A stretch of 64,000 bases of DNA from Aurantiochytrium sp. KH105. Taxonomy: Eukaryota; Sar; Bigyra; Thraustochytrida; Thraustochytriidae. The notes beneath the pieces were generated by a model, which was given only the letters and a program-made list of their open reading frames with translations, did no database searches and had not been told where the DNA came from. Positions within the stretch are counted from its first letter, which is position 1. The number at the start of each line of letters is the position of its first letter. The translations under genes were made by a program, and so were the position numbers. Shown piece after piece: positions 1-10,800 of this stretch. The stretch covers positions 1-64,000 of the forward strand of contig BGKB01000184.1 in the NCBI GenBank assembly GCA_003116975.1, in the 5' to 3' direction.

Positions 1-1458
1 TCGCGAATTTTGCGCGTCAGCTAAAACGCCAACCTTCATCCATCGCAGGCCTTCTTTTCATTCTTCCGTTCGTTCACTCACTCGCTTGCTCACTCGAAGT
101 CGCTTTCTTTCTTTCCTTCTTTCTTTCCTTTCCCTTTTTTTCTTTTTTTACTTCGCTTCCTTCGTTCCCTACTCCGGCGTCTTCCTGCCCACAGCTTCGT
201 TTTGGTTCTCCCCGCATAAACCAGCAGTTTTCCTGTATCCCGCCGCGGCCCCGCAGCGCAAAGGTGTTCCCCACACCCCCACGACGCGTGGGGACGGGGC
301 GGGTCCAGAAGCGCGGTCGGTTATCCTGACCGTCCGGCCAACAGACGGGCAGACACCACCGACGGACAGGGAGGGAGAGAGACCGAGCGACCGACTGGCG
401 GCTGTGGACGGCCGTGGCAGTCGAGCTAATCTCCCCGCATCCTCGCAGTACTGCGGTGAGGATTGGTGGGGTCAAAGTGGGGGAGAGAGGGAAGCGTAGT
501 GCATCGACTGCGGGACGTGATAGGGAAAGAAAGGAAGAACAAAACGGGGCGGCGGGAAAAGAAGGCGAAGATTAAAAAAAAAAAGAATAAGGAGAGAGAC
601 GGGACGAGCTCGAGTAAAGGCGCAAGTAAAAGGCTCCAGCAGAGCTCAAGCGGCGCGGGGCGGCGCAGCGCAGCACGGCGAGAGACGAAGTCACTGTCAG
701 GGCGAGTTCGATCGACGTCGTGGCGCGCGGGCCCCTTTGAAAGAGCCTGAAGACAAACGAGGCGGAGCCTTTCACCGTCCTTGTGGAAGCAACGGGACAA
801 GTGCTCAATCAGCAAGCAGGCGGGCGGGCGCGCAAGCAAGCAAGAAAGCAAGAAAGAAAGCAAGTAGAGCTGCAACCCCGACACTCCCTGTTCGCCGGCC
901 GAGCGGGTCCAGGCCGTCGCGCCAGCGGGCGGGCGAGGCTTGGCTTGGCTTCGGGGTGGGTCTCTCTTGCTCTGCCTTCGCACGTTCGCGGGCGTGACCA
1001 TCAAGGTTGGAGGTGTTCAGAGCTGCAACGCAGACAACCCCGGTAAGTGACGCGCAAAATTCGCGACAATACTTGTCATTTTTATTTTTATTTTTTTTCT
1101 CGTTGGAAGGTTTTCCACGCGGCTTCGAGGCGGCGAAATTTAACAGACCCAGTGCGCTTGCCGGGGGGGGTAGCATGGAGAGGAGGGGGGTAGGAAAAAA
1201 TGGGCGCACAGCGAGGCACAGCATGAAAAAAACGACCAAGTACACCCTCTGTAGCAAGGGTGAAAAATGAGTCGATCATCAAAAATATGACGAAGGCCGC
1301 CCTCTGTGGCAAGAGTGTAGAATGGCTCCAATCCCTGCAGTAAAGGGGTGGAGAGGAAAATGAGCCCAAAATTCGACAAAGTCCAACTGATGTAGTGAAG
1401 GGTCGTACAAAGACACTGCAAATGCAAGAAGGAAACGTTTGTACACAAATGATTTCGT
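1..1458. other. Gene-free segment, low-complexity
   Basis: No recognisable gene. The first 600 bases are pyrimidine-rich (TTTC/TTCC runs at about 105-150), then purine-rich (about 520-600). Around 810-870 there are GCAAG/GAAAG runs. At about 1244-1400 a short motif related to CCCTCTGTRGCAAGRGTG recurs in degenerate form, reading like an eroded tandem repeat. Open frames here have skewed composition and no family signature. Confidence 0.6.
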
Positions 1459-1845
1459 TTAAGCAGTTTCGGAAGTGGTAGCACGGCTCATAAGAACTAC
1501 CTTTACGGGTCTTGAAAAGCGTTCTCGCCATCCTTGCGTCTTCTGCTTGAGATGCTCGTACGATCTGTAAACGGTGTCTTCCACACTGTATAAGGAGTCT
1601 CCGAAACCAATCTTGTTGCGAATTGTATCATCGGTGATGGGATCCTTACGTGTCACACGCATCTCTTGATCAAGACAGTCGAAGAACTCCTTAAAGTTGA
1701 CGGTCAGTGCCATTTGTCTGCCTGCATACTCGAGCCCAAAGCCAACATTCGTCTGCAGGTTCTGGTCAAGATGGGGATGAAAGGACTTCCCCTGNGAAGA
1801 TGTATTCATCTCAATGCCTCTCTCGTTCAGGTAGCGCCTGTTCAT
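1459..1845 (-). CDS. Unidentified coding fragment with one ambiguous base
   Basis: A 128-residue open frame with balanced, protein-like composition in a region otherwise made of simple sequence. It includes the stretches GFGLEYAGRQMALTV and DTIRNKIGFGDSLYSVED and ends in a charged helical segment. I do not recognise the family. The first codon is an ATG at 1845, but the frame could also start by splicing just upstream. The sense strand carries a possible GT donor inside a RPVK|GTAGTT context near 1500, so the last residues may be intron read-through and the piece could be one exon of a spliced gene. Base 1795 is N, the only ambiguous base in the window, and it makes one codon unreadable. It may be a real exon, a partial gene or a remnant. 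Confidence 0.4.
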   Translation of the reverse strand: MNRRYLNERGIEMNTSXQGKSFHPHLDQNLQTNVGFGLEYAGRQMALTVNFKEFFDCLDQEMRVTRKDPITDDTIRNKIGFGDSLYSVEDTVYRSYEHLKQKTQGWRERFSRPVKVVLMSRATTSETA

Positions 1846-2572
1846 TGCAAGCTTCGCTTGCTCCTCCCGTGGTAGTCATCGACGGGAAAAAAGGTGCTCA
1901 ACGTTCTGGGCCTGGCTCAACCCGTAGTGTCGCCTGCTGAGGTGGAATGCGCGCGGGTAAGGGCACGAGCACGAGCACGTAGATAGTCTTCTCCGCAGAG
2001 GTGAAGCACTTGCTTGCTTTCGCGACGACAACGATAGCGAAGCGTGGAAAGGAGGTCGAAGCGACGATGACCAATACAAACGGCTGCTGGGGATGCAGTT
2101 GCTCACAAAGGCAACGCGCGGAAACGCAGAAATATGCAACTTAAGGGAGTCTCGCGCACCCCTCTCCCGTCCAGTGAAGCTGCCGTCGCCACGCGCGCCG
2201 ACGTGCGCGGCAACGCACAGACGGCTCCAAGCCACGTCGGGGCCATCGCTATCTGCTATCTCTTACCCGCCCGCTGCCGCATGCTGCAGCCTCTGGCCGA
2301 CCGCAACCCACCTGACGATACGGGGTCTCGAAATAGAAAACCCTCCTCAATGGGGAGGCCCGATCAGAACCAAACGGAACGAGCAAGCTGTTTATTGTCG
2401 CGAATGATCAGATCCACCCGGTAAGCGCTCTTTCGTTCTTTCTTTCTCCCGGCGAACCGCCATCACGAGCGCCAGCTCCAGCCGTCTCCAGCCAGTTCGT
2501 GCTCGGCCTCGGACGTTGGCCACCTCCACCCCTGGCTCGAGGCTCTTCGTTCACCGCGTTCGCCCCTTCGAC

Positions 2573-2585
<13 letters not shown>

Positions 2586-2608
<23 letters not shown>

Positions 2609-2612
2609 AGAG
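2586..2612 (+). repeat. (GA)13 microsatellite
   Basis: Uninterrupted GA dinucleotide run preceded by a CGCGCG run. It lies on the same strand as the next downstream gene. Confidence 0.95.
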
Positions 2613-3839
2613 CTCGAAGCGTCGCGACCCGGCCACGGCCATCGCATTTCATCCCATCTCATCTCGACTCCGCGAGCCCATCAACCTCGCTAGCTTGCAA
2701 ACCGGCATCCAATCATCCACCCCGTCGATCGGGCGCTCGCTTGCGGCGCGCCACGACAGAACTCGAGTTGCCGCGCCGCGCCGCGCCGTCGCTTCGTGCC
2801 CGCCAGGCTAAAGGTCACGCGTCTCGCGCCTCCGGTCTTCGAGCGACCACGGAGCTCGAGTGATCAATTGTGGACGACCATCTCCATCTCCATCCCCTTC
2901 TCAGGCAGGCCCAGCCCGACTGCCTCGCAGCCGCGAGAGAGACCGCGCCCCGCCCCGAGACCCAGGCCGCGAGCCACGCCGAGCCGAGTTCGCGAGCCGA
3001 GTTCGTGAGTCGAGTTCGCGAGCCGAGTTCGTGAGTCGAGTTCGCGAGGCGTCTGAGTTCGCGCCAGACTCGCGGCGGTCGCACCGAGCCCTCGTGCTGG
3101 ACCGCAGAGCCACTCGGCTACGCGTCGTCGCAGAGCTGGCCGCCGTCTCTGCAGAGGAGGAGGCGAAGACCTCGGCGAGGCCGGAGACCCGAGCGCGAGC
3201 GCGAGCGCGCATGGCGGAGCCCGCGCCGCGGCCCAGGAGCGAGACAGCGAGAAGGCCGTGTCGCGCAGCAGAAAGGCCAAGCCAAGCCAAGCCAAGTCGC
3301 CCCGCGGGTTGGTTGGCGGAGCGGTCGTTCGCGTACAGGAGCCGCTCGGGAATTTGCAGGTCGAGGCCAAGAAAGAGGGACAGAGAAAGCCGCGGGCCGA
3401 GCGAGACGCGGACGAGCGAACAGGCGAGCGACCGGGGCGTTGTGCCGTCGATCGAAAGGTAGCGAAAGGTAGCAGGCTCCGGTGATCCATTCGTCCGTTC
3501 GGCCGTTCGTTCGTTCATTCATCCACCTGTCAAAGCGTTCATCGGTCTGCGCAGCGGCACGTGCCCGTCCCCGAGAAGCAGGTGGCGACATCCACGCGGA
3601 CTCCAGCGGTACGCGCTGGTGCATACGTTCGGTTGTTATTATTCGTTCGTCCTCTCGTTCGCCCCTTCGTCCACCCATTCTCATCGCTCGTGCAACTTTT
3701 TGGTTCTCGCCTCCCTGGCTCGGTCGACGGCGCGCGCAGTGGTGCGCAGCCGGAAACGAGGTCACGAGGAATCCTGGCGCAAACAGCTTAGCAAGCAAAC
3801 AAAGAAAGCGGTCAACCGCCGCCCGCGGCTCTTACTTCC

Positions 3840-4010
3840 TCACTACAGGTAGAATCTCGATCGACCGATCAATCGACCACCGCCCAACCATCAGGCATCC
3901 ATCCATCCCATCCATCCGTCCATTGATCGATCGATCGACCGATCGATCGATCGATCGACCAATCTCCTGACAGCCAGCCTCATCGACCGACCGACCGACC
4001 GATCGATTCC
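3840..4010. repeat. GATC/CGAC tetranucleotide-rich tract
   Basis: Repeated GATCGATC, CATCCATC and CGACCGAC units, densest at 3923-3959. The sequence is largely self-complementary, so it can fold back on itself. No gene is visible in it. Confidence 0.85.
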
Positions 4011-4649
4011 AGCTTCCGCATCCCGCACCTCCAGAGTAGTACCACCTCGCCGACTTCCAGAGCGGAGCGTGCACGCAGTCAGCCAGCCGGGCGCCCCGAG
4101 CCTCGTGCTCCCTTCCTGCACACGGCAAGCGGTCCGCGTCCAGCGCGACGCAGCGACATCGAAATTCGCGCGGCCTCGCCTCGCCTCGCAAGCCAAGTCA
4201 CGCCCAGCCAAGCCAGGCCAAGCCAAGCCGAGACTCGATCGACCGGCCGCGGTGTGAGCGCGCACGACTGAGTGGGCGAGGAGAGGCAGCGAGGCGTGAG
4301 CACTTTGCGCCGCCGCGCCACAGTCAAGACTCGGCTGCGACGAGGACACGAGCCAGCCAGGCCAGGCCCAGCAAAGGCTGCACGCACGCCCAAGGAGAAG
4401 CCAAGGCCGGGTCCGAGTCCGAGCTCGAGCCCGAGCCCGGGTCCGGGCGGTGGACAGAGTCGAGAGGGAGCTGTACCGACGCGCGAGCGGTGTCGACGAT
4501 CGACACCCAGCAGAAATTGCGCGTAAATTGCGCCATCGAGTCAGTCGATCGTGCGAGGCGCAGCGCAGTAGCGCGCACTTGCACGTTGACTGACACCTTC
4601 CGCGAGTCACCGTCAGAATTTGCTTCGACTGTGCACGCGCGCGCGCGCA

Positions 4650-4676
4650 AGAGAGAGAGAGAGAGAGAGAGAGAGA
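4650..4676 (+). repeat. (GA)13 microsatellite
   Basis: Same arrangement as the tract at 2586: a GCGCGC run immediately followed by a long GA run on the sense strand of the downstream zinc-finger gene. Confidence 0.95.
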
Positions 4677-5164
4677 CGGATAGGTTCTTACACTGCTCGC
4701 AAGTGAACGATCAGGGCACAACAAGATTGGCGACCAGAGCTTCCTTGGCTGTCCCCATCCAAGCTGGAAAACGTTCCAACAAAACGAGAGCCTCCAGATC
4801 GCAACCAAGCGCAACCCCAGGGTGCTTTCTCGCTAGGCTACATCTGCTTGTCCCCATCTACCTGACTCTCGACTGAGTGCGCGCGGAAGCGAGGAAGAAA
4901 AAAAACTGCCTGTGCCCCAGCGCGCAACAAGACCGACCGAGTACTCCACTTCTCGCTTTCTTTCCGACGTTCTTTCGCTCCCTTTTCATTATTCATTTCT
5001 TTCCCCTGCAGCCACCTCCCTCCCTCCCTCGGGATCGCAAGCTAGCGCAACAAAAAGGTCCACTTGGATCGTTTGCTTGCGCACTCAGTCGGGGAACACA
5101 CAAAAGCAAGATACGCAGAAGACGCAACGCGTCTGCCAAGCAGCCTGCACCAAGCTGCGCGCAA

Positions 5165-5222
5165 TCTAGCTAAGCTAGGTAACAATCTAGCTACGCTAGG
5201 TAGCTAGCTAGGTAGCTAGCGC
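5165..5222. repeat. CTAG/GCTAGC palindromic cluster
   Basis: About ten overlapping CTAG-centred palindromes (AGCTAGCT, GCTAGC, CTAGGTAGC). A similar cluster occurs at 26168-26206. Both are a few hundred bases upstream of a plus-strand gene. Confidence 0.8.
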
Positions 5223-5467
5223 TTGTCTTCCCCTCGGACGCATACAAGTTGGCACATTTTCGCTCCCTCTGCGATCCCATTTCTTCGTTCGTTCTTTATT
5301 CCTTCCCGTCTTTACTTCTTTCTACGGCCTGGTCGTGAAGCCTCGCTCGATTTTGGAGTCGACCAAAAGGAAGCAAAACACCCAGATCAATTCGGCAACG
5401 CAGCCTCTTCGAGGCACCAGTTGAGCGAACAGGCCCTAGGCCAAAACCGCAGCCTGTGCAAAGGGTT

Positions 5468-7786
5468 ATGCACCCAGACAGGCCCACCATCAAGCAAGAG
5501 ACTTCGAGGCACTCCGGCTTGGACAGCGAAGAGAGCGAATTGCTCGCGCGTGCACGCGCAGCAGCAGTGGCAGCGGCAGCGGCCGCATCAACATCAGCAG
5601 CAGCGGTACCCGGTGCACGACCTCCCACCCCACCGCCCGACCCAATGTCCTCCATCGTATGCGAACCCACGAATCCTGCAACTTCAGCCTACGGCAGCTC
5701 ATACTCACCCCTCTTTCACCTGCGTTCTAGTGTCTTTGCCCCTCAAGCATCTTCGCAGACGTACCTCCACGCTACGCAGCCGCAAACCAATGCTTTTTCA
5801 CCATCATCCTCCGGACACCCCAACACGATCTCCACGACCTCCGCCACTTCTGCGGTTGGAGCAGCCACGGCGGCGATGACAGCAATAGGAACAGCACCAG
5901 CACCAGCAAGGACGGCAAGCACACCCAACACGCAACAACAGAATTCTCCTGTGCCCCCATCCTCACCCTCGTTGCACGCCCAGTACATGCACCACTTGCA
6001 TGCGCAACAACGCGATGTCACCCGCTTCTCACATCACTTCAATCTAGGCACAGGCATGAACCCCTCCGCCGCACAGCTCATCTCCTCACATGCTGAAGGC
6101 TTTCTCACCTTGAATCAGGCAGACCACGCAAGACTCATGGCCCGACCACATCAACAGTCCCCACACAACGCAGCAGCCTCGTCAACCTCCATGTCTGCGT
6201 CCGTGTCATCCCCAGGTCTTTCCCCAAGCGCCAGCACCTCTTCATCAACGCTGCCATACTTTGCTCCATCACACCAGAACGTTGTTGCACCACCACCCAT
6301 GCCTCCACAGGTCCTCCCGCGACTTCCGGTGTCAACTATGGAACCCAACAGCAGACATCAGCCCCCACAAGTCCAGCAGCCGCCGCCATTGCACGCACAC
6401 GCACACGACCCGAGTACCGCACCACACTTCGTCAACAGCCCTTCACAGCCACCCTTCTCCCCGCAAAATCTCATTCACCAATACCAGCAACAGCAACAGC
6501 ACTCAGCAACATTAATCCGTGCACGTCTCGAGCACCTTCGAATGTCTGAACTGCCTGCACGTGCGGTAGATCTCGCGGACTCAGGCGTTGCTCCAAATCG
6601 TGCCCTCGCGGAAATGCCCTTGTCATCGCACACACAAGGTCTTGCCAGCGTCTCGCAACAGGTAGCGCAACACCCCGCGTACAGCAACGTACGTAATGTC
6701 AGGACTTCGTCTGCTGCAACCTTGGGCGCATCCGGGACCACACCACCATTGACGACAAGCCAGGTGATTGCTTCTTCGAATACCGGTGCATCTGCTTCGA
6801 ACTCGCCCACGTCGGCCTTTCCCCGCAAACGAAAACGCGAAGAACAACTACCAAACGCGCAGCAAAGGTCCATTAGTGTGCCAGGCGCGAGCCCATCAAA
6901 CGCTCTCTTCAGTCATGAAGCATCTCCACGCCGACGTCGCCATAGTCACCTTTCAGGACGCGAGGCGTTGGTCACCCTGCAGAATTTCTCGGCGCTTGGG
7001 ATTGATCTCTCAGCGCTCACATCGATTCTTGGGTCTCATGACTCTCTCGAGGATCTTGCTCCCCTTTTACGAAATCCTGCCAAAATCGAAGAACTTCGCA
7101 GGCTGCGTCCTATCCGAAGAATCCATGAAGGATTCCCATGCGACCTCTGTCCTAGAGTCTGCAACTACAAGCAGCATCTTCAAACACACATTCGCACAGT
7201 CCATCTCGGCATCAAGTCACACCTTTGCGATGAGTGCGGCAAGAGCTTTGGCGAAAAGTCCGCGCTTACAAAACATCGTAAGACCGTTCATGTGCGAGAT
7301 AGACCTTATCAATGCCAAGACTGTGGAAGTTCTTTCGGTCAAAAGGCCCATCTCAACAAGCATCGACTCGCAAAGTTTCCCTGTGGCTCGCGTCGCCCGC
7401 CCTTTTCACCCTCCGCCTCCCAAGGCCCCCAGAGTCCTTACGGGTCCCCCCCACCGCAGACGACGCTCTCTTCAATCGCAAGTGCAACGTCTCCCGCATA
7501 TCATGACTCCACGCGAGAGGAGAACGACACGTCTCGCAAAATACTTTCATCCGAGGCCCAAAAGACAATGACCGCGCCCGATCCGCCACGAATTTTCGCA
7601 ACTGCATCGTCATTTGCCTCCACGTCCTCCTCCTCTTCCTCCTCCTCTTCCTCCTCCTCATCATCATCCTCTTCCTCCTCATCGTCATCCAATACAAGCG
7701 CAACGTCAAAGTCTAATTCTCAGCAGCGTCAGGGTACACAGCAAACATCAAGGGCAAACATGAACATCAAGAATCAGAACAAGTAA
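5468..7786 (+). CDS. C2H2 zinc-finger transcription factor
   Basis: A 772-residue protein, probably a nuclear DNA-binding regulator. Three consecutive C2H2 fingers sit at about residues 556-640: CDLCPRVCNYKQHLQTHIRTVH, CDECGKSFGEKSALTKHRKTVH-type and CQDCGSSFGQKAHLNKHRL-type; the first two have linkers close to the classical type. The N-terminal 450 residues are low-complexity: an Ala run near 30-50, then Ser/Pro/Thr/Gln/His-rich, as in activation regions. A basic KRKRE patch near residue 455 could be a nuclear signal. A poly-Ser run encoded by TCC/TCA repeats lies near 718-742. The first ATG in frame is at 5468; the frame opens 12 bases earlier only with GTG. The third finger has a shortened, irregular end (HRLAKFPC), so it may be degenerate. 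DNA targets cannot be inferred. Confidence 0.85.
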   Translation: MHPDRPTIKQETSRHSGLDSEESELLARARAAAVAAAAAASTSAAAVPGARPPTPPPDPMSSIVCEPTNPATSAYGSSYSPLFHLRSSVFAPQASSQTYLHATQPQTNAFSPSSSGHPNTISTTSATSAVGAATAAMTAIGTAPAPARTASTPNTQQQNSPVPPSSPSLHAQYMHHLHAQQRDVTRFSHHFNLGTGMNPSAAQLISSHAEGFLTLNQADHARLMARPHQQSPHNAAASSTSMSASVSSPGLSPSASTSSSTLPYFAPSHQNVVAPPPMPPQVLPRLPVSTMEPNSRHQPPQVQQPPPLHAHAHDPSTAPHFVNSPSQPPFSPQNLIHQYQQQQQHSATLIRARLEHLRMSELPARAVDLADSGVAPNRALAEMPLSSHTQGLASVSQQVAQHPAYSNVRNVRTSSAATLGASGTTPPLTTSQVIASSNTGASASNSPTSAFPRKRKREEQLPNAQQRSISVPGASPSNALFSHEASPRRRRHSHLSGREALVTLQNFSALGIDLSALTSILGSHDSLEDLAPLLRNPAKIEELRRLRPIRRIHEGFPCDLCPRVCNYKQHLQTHIRTVHLGIKSHLCDECGKSFGEKSALTKHRKTVHVRDRPYQCQDCGSSFGQKAHLNKHRLAKFPCGSRRPPFSPSASQGPQSPYGSPPPQTTLSSIASATSPAYHDSTREENDTSRKILSSEAQKTMTAPDPPRIFATASSFASTSSSSSSSSSSSSSSSSSSSSSSNTSATSKSNSQQRQGTQQTSRANMNIKNQNK
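7622..7690 (+). repeat. Coding (TCC/TCA)n poly-serine tract
   Basis: About 23 consecutive serine codons, mostly TCC and TCA, inside the zinc-finger gene. Probably length-polymorphic. Confidence 0.9.
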
Positions 7787-8313
7787 AACATTTCCACAAA
7801 TCGCTACGTACTTTGTTTACATCCGATGCTGAAAAAAAATCGACAGTTTTCTCGCCGCGCTTCTTTTTTGCTCCTCCTTATCATTCATCATCCAGAAGGA
7901 TACATCGAAAGAGACACCGACATCAAAAATCTAATCTTCCGACATCAAAAATCCAGTCCTTCGCAGCGTCAAGAGTTAAGAGCAATCATTCCGGACAAAC
8001 ACGAGCATTGCAGTTCTGAAACATTTGCGATCATTCTATTGACCTGGCGGCGCGCGCGCCCCCCCGTTCCCCTCCCGCGTGGCTGCCGTGATAGATTATA
8101 TGGGATAGCGAGCGATCCGTTGCGGAACCCGAATTACTACGAGTAGTATTTTTTCGTTTCCGAACCAGATTGTTCTCTTGATTTATTTTATTTTATGTTA
8201 GAGAGAGAGAGAGAGAGAGAGAACCAACCATGTGCTTGGCAACAAAAGACTCTGTGCGAGCGCGTGCATGGACAAATCTATAGCGAGGCTGCGCGCGCAA
8301 AGGCTGCGCGATC
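7787..8313. other. Intergenic, promoter side of the GAF gene
   Basis: 527 bases between two tandem genes. The first part is T-rich (3' side of the zinc-finger gene); the second carries an ATTTATTTTATTTTATG stretch at 8180-8198 followed directly by a GA run. No reading frame here looks like a gene. Confidence 0.6.
8200..8222 (+). promoter_or_regulatory. (GA)11 tract upstream of the GAF-domain gene
   Basis: GA run ending 91 bases before the ATG at 8314, on the coding strand, preceded by an AT-rich block. Comparable tracts lie on the sense strand close to the starts at 26726 and 47873, so it may be a promoter or leader element. That role is inferred. Confidence 0.45.
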
Positions 8314-10800
8314 ATGGCGACCAACCTGCGGCATTGCGGGTCGGCACCGAGTCTCCCCTTCACCACGCCGCACCCCCGCGCACAAGCCTTTGACGCGATC
8401 TCTAGAGCCAAAGCAGCGCCATCGACCTCGAACACCAATGGCGGCACCATTTATGCAGCCAAACTCGCGCTTCGTGAGCAGCGTAAACGGGAAATCGACG
8501 CAGAGACACTCCTCATTCGAAATGAACGTCTTCGCGAAGAAAATGTATCGCTTCAGCAAGAGGTCACACGACTTCGACAAGAGGCAAAACAGCATTCGCA
8601 CCAGCTAAAGGCCATGGAAGCTCGCGTCGACAAGGTGTCCCTCCGCAGCGAAAATCTCATTGGCGCGATTGCCGCCTCAAAGGTTGATGAAGCTTCCCTT
8701 GCGGCTGCTTTCCATCTTCCGAGCGCTTCATCGAATGCCATTCCTGAAGACGCACCTGGGCCAGCAGCGTCTCCGCATCAAAACCAAATCGAGGACGAAG
8801 GCGTGCGTCGCGCGCATGCGCAAGCCAAAACGAAAATTAACTGGGGCGGTACCAACGTTCTCGCCTTTAAAAAGGCCCTCCATGTTCTCACGGCTGAACG
8901 CAACGAGGCTCTCGCGCGTGCTCAAGTCACCGCCAAGCAGCTCGCTGCTTTGCAAAATACATGCGAAGACTTGCGCAATCAAGTTCGCGAGCTCGCCTTT
9001 CAGAACCGCTTCGCAAAGGAGCAGAGTACTGCAACGCTGAGCGATCTCGCGCCTGGGGCAGCAGGGTCGCGGCGGAAAACAACCTTGCCTTCAGTAAGGA
9101 CAACACTTCCCGGGACCAGACGAGGGACCGTCGTTGCGCACGGCCATGCAGGACAGCGAGCAAGCCTCGCAAGAAAAGCGAGCACAGTTGTCGCGCATCC
9201 CGAAGCACGCCGTGCTCTCGAGACTGCGGCAGACCTCGAGGTCGTCGATTCCCTGCAATCCGACATGGATGGTGACATCGATGCCCTCGATACCATGCCC
9301 AAGCTCCTCTACGACCTTTACGTCAAACTTGGCATCTCGCACCAGCTCCATGTTGAGACCTCGCATGCTCCCGACACCAAGGCGACCACAAAAGTGCCTC
9401 TTCTCGCATCTGCCATGAGCGGCGACGACGCGAATCATGGCGCTACAATGTCTGTAGCCGAAGCAGACGAAGAGATGTCACGAGCGGTCAAGCGGGCTCA
9501 AACATTTTCCAAGTCGCAAGCGCGCCACCTCGTTGACCTCGTCCGTCACATGCAGGCCAGCATTACTGGACTTTTCCATCTCTCGCAAAGCCCACGCGCC
9601 ATCGTCTCAGCACAATCTGAGCGCACAACCATTGACCTCTTTGCGCACGTCTCGGAAGCATGCAAAGAAATCGTCCCTGGTGTAAAGCACGTCACACTCT
9701 GGATCATGGACACCGAACACAACAAGGAGAACATGTGGACGCGAAGTGCACGCAAAGGTAGCATGGTTGAAGTTTCGTTTCGAGACGAGGCCGACAGTGG
9801 TATTGCAGGGCATGTCGCGCGCAATGGAAAGTGTGTTGTCCTCAACAATTGTGTTCTTGGAGACAACCCGGACTATGTCTATAATCCCAAGGTCGATCAT
9901 CTCGGCTCGGTTCGCGAGTTTGCGGGAACATCTGCTCAAGGTGAAGGCTACTCGAAACAGAGTCTCGCCACGATCCCCATCTTCCGGGACACGAGCGCCT
10001 ACTCGGATGGGTCCCCCACTGCGGCAGCCACGGAGCCGCAGACGGACCAGCCAGTAGCCATTCTACAGGCCAGCAAGTCGGCGTCAAAGTCCCACCCGAC
10101 CTCACATCGAACATTTTCCGATGCCCAGGTCCTGGCACTCAGTCTCTTTGCGCATGCCGCGCTCTGGGTCTTGGAGAACATTCGCGTCATGCAGCACATG
10201 CGCTCTCATGACAACGCAGTCCAGGCCATGTTGCATTTTCCGCGCGGCCTCGCCCGATCACTTGGAGTGCCGCCTTCGGCCCGTAAAACAGAAGGCGCCA
10301 AGTGCGAACTTCTTCGCCGGCTCGAGATCCAGGTCGTTGAAACGCTGCCGGGCGCACGTCGCTGTCGCATTTTTGCACGAAGAGCACCGTCTGCTTCGGA
10401 CTCTCAGGCACCAGGAACCTTGCATTGGGTCCCTGTTGCATCTTATGCGAGACTTCTTCACGACGAGTGGGACTCTATGAATCGCAGTTCGTGCGTCGCC
10501 AACTCGGGTCTTGCAGGCGACATCGTACGTTCTGGCCTTGCTCTTTGTCTCGAAGATCCATACAACGACCCGCGTTTCAATGCAAATATTGATCTGGAGA
10601 CCGAGGGCCTTGCGCTCATTGCAGCACCCATCTATGCGGTCTCGATCGGGCACAATGAAAAACGCCTCTGGGGCGTTTTGCAGATATCCTTGCCATGGGG
10701 AATTCATACGGCGCCGTCCGTCGTGGACACTGTTGTGGCGGATCTGGTTCCTCAAATTGCGCTCGCCATTGCGCTCTCCCAGATTGACGCGGTGAACTGA
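8314..10800 (+). CDS. Coiled-coil protein with two GAF domains
   Basis: 828 residues, ATG at 8314. Heptad-rich coiled coils occupy about 50-115 and 175-238. A basic, Thr/Arg-rich linker (about 245-295) follows. A first GAF domain spans about 425-620, with SGIAGHVARNGKCVVLNN being the typical GAF core helix-strand. A second spans about 660-825, with NSGLAGDIVRSGLALCLEDP and DPRFNANID as the matching core. GAF domains bind cyclic nucleotides or other small molecules, or mediate dimerisation. No catalytic domain (cyclase, kinase, phosphodiesterase) is fused, so this looks like a sensor or scaffold. There is no transmembrane segment or signal peptide. Protists with cilia carry similar coiled-coil/GAF proteins, but I cannot assign an orthologue. 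Confidence 0.8.
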   Translation: MATNLRHCGSAPSLPFTTPHPRAQAFDAISRAKAAPSTSNTNGGTIYAAKLALREQRKREIDAETLLIRNERLREENVSLQQEVTRLRQEAKQHSHQLKAMEARVDKVSLRSENLIGAIAASKVDEASLAAAFHLPSASSNAIPEDAPGPAASPHQNQIEDEGVRRAHAQAKTKINWGGTNVLAFKKALHVLTAERNEALARAQVTAKQLAALQNTCEDLRNQVRELAFQNRFAKEQSTATLSDLAPGAAGSRRKTTLPSVRTTLPGTRRGTVVAHGHAGQRASLARKASTVVAHPEARRALETAADLEVVDSLQSDMDGDIDALDTMPKLLYDLYVKLGISHQLHVETSHAPDTKATTKVPLLASAMSGDDANHGATMSVAEADEEMSRAVKRAQTFSKSQARHLVDLVRHMQASITGLFHLSQSPRAIVSAQSERTTIDLFAHVSEACKEIVPGVKHVTLWIMDTEHNKENMWTRSARKGSMVEVSFRDEADSGIAGHVARNGKCVVLNNCVLGDNPDYVYNPKVDHLGSVREFAGTSAQGEGYSKQSLATIPIFRDTSAYSDGSPTAAATEPQTDQPVAILQASKSASKSHPTSHRTFSDAQVLALSLFAHAALWVLENIRVMQHMRSHDNAVQAMLHFPRGLARSLGVPPSARKTEGAKCELLRRLEIQVVETLPGARRCRIFARRAPSASDSQAPGTLHWVPVASYARLLHDEWDSMNRSSCVANSGLAGDIVRSGLALCLEDPYNDPRFNANIDLETEGLALIAAPIYAVSIGHNEKRLWGVLQISLPWGIHTAPSVVDTVVADLVPQIALAIALSQIDAVN

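Larger units (their letters stand above)
1846..5467. other. Gene-free segment upstream of the zinc-finger gene
   Basis: 3.6 kb with no gene I can support. It holds two (GA)13 tracts (2586-2612 and 4650-4676), long GAGTTCGCGAGCC-type repeats (about 2990-3055), a GATC-rich tract (3840-4010) and a CTAG-rich palindromic patch (5165-5222). Many frames stay open on both strands, but their products are Arg/Ala/Ser/Pro-rich, as expected from GC-rich simple sequence. Part of it may be the promoter and 5' leader of the gene starting at 5468. Confidence 0.55.
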
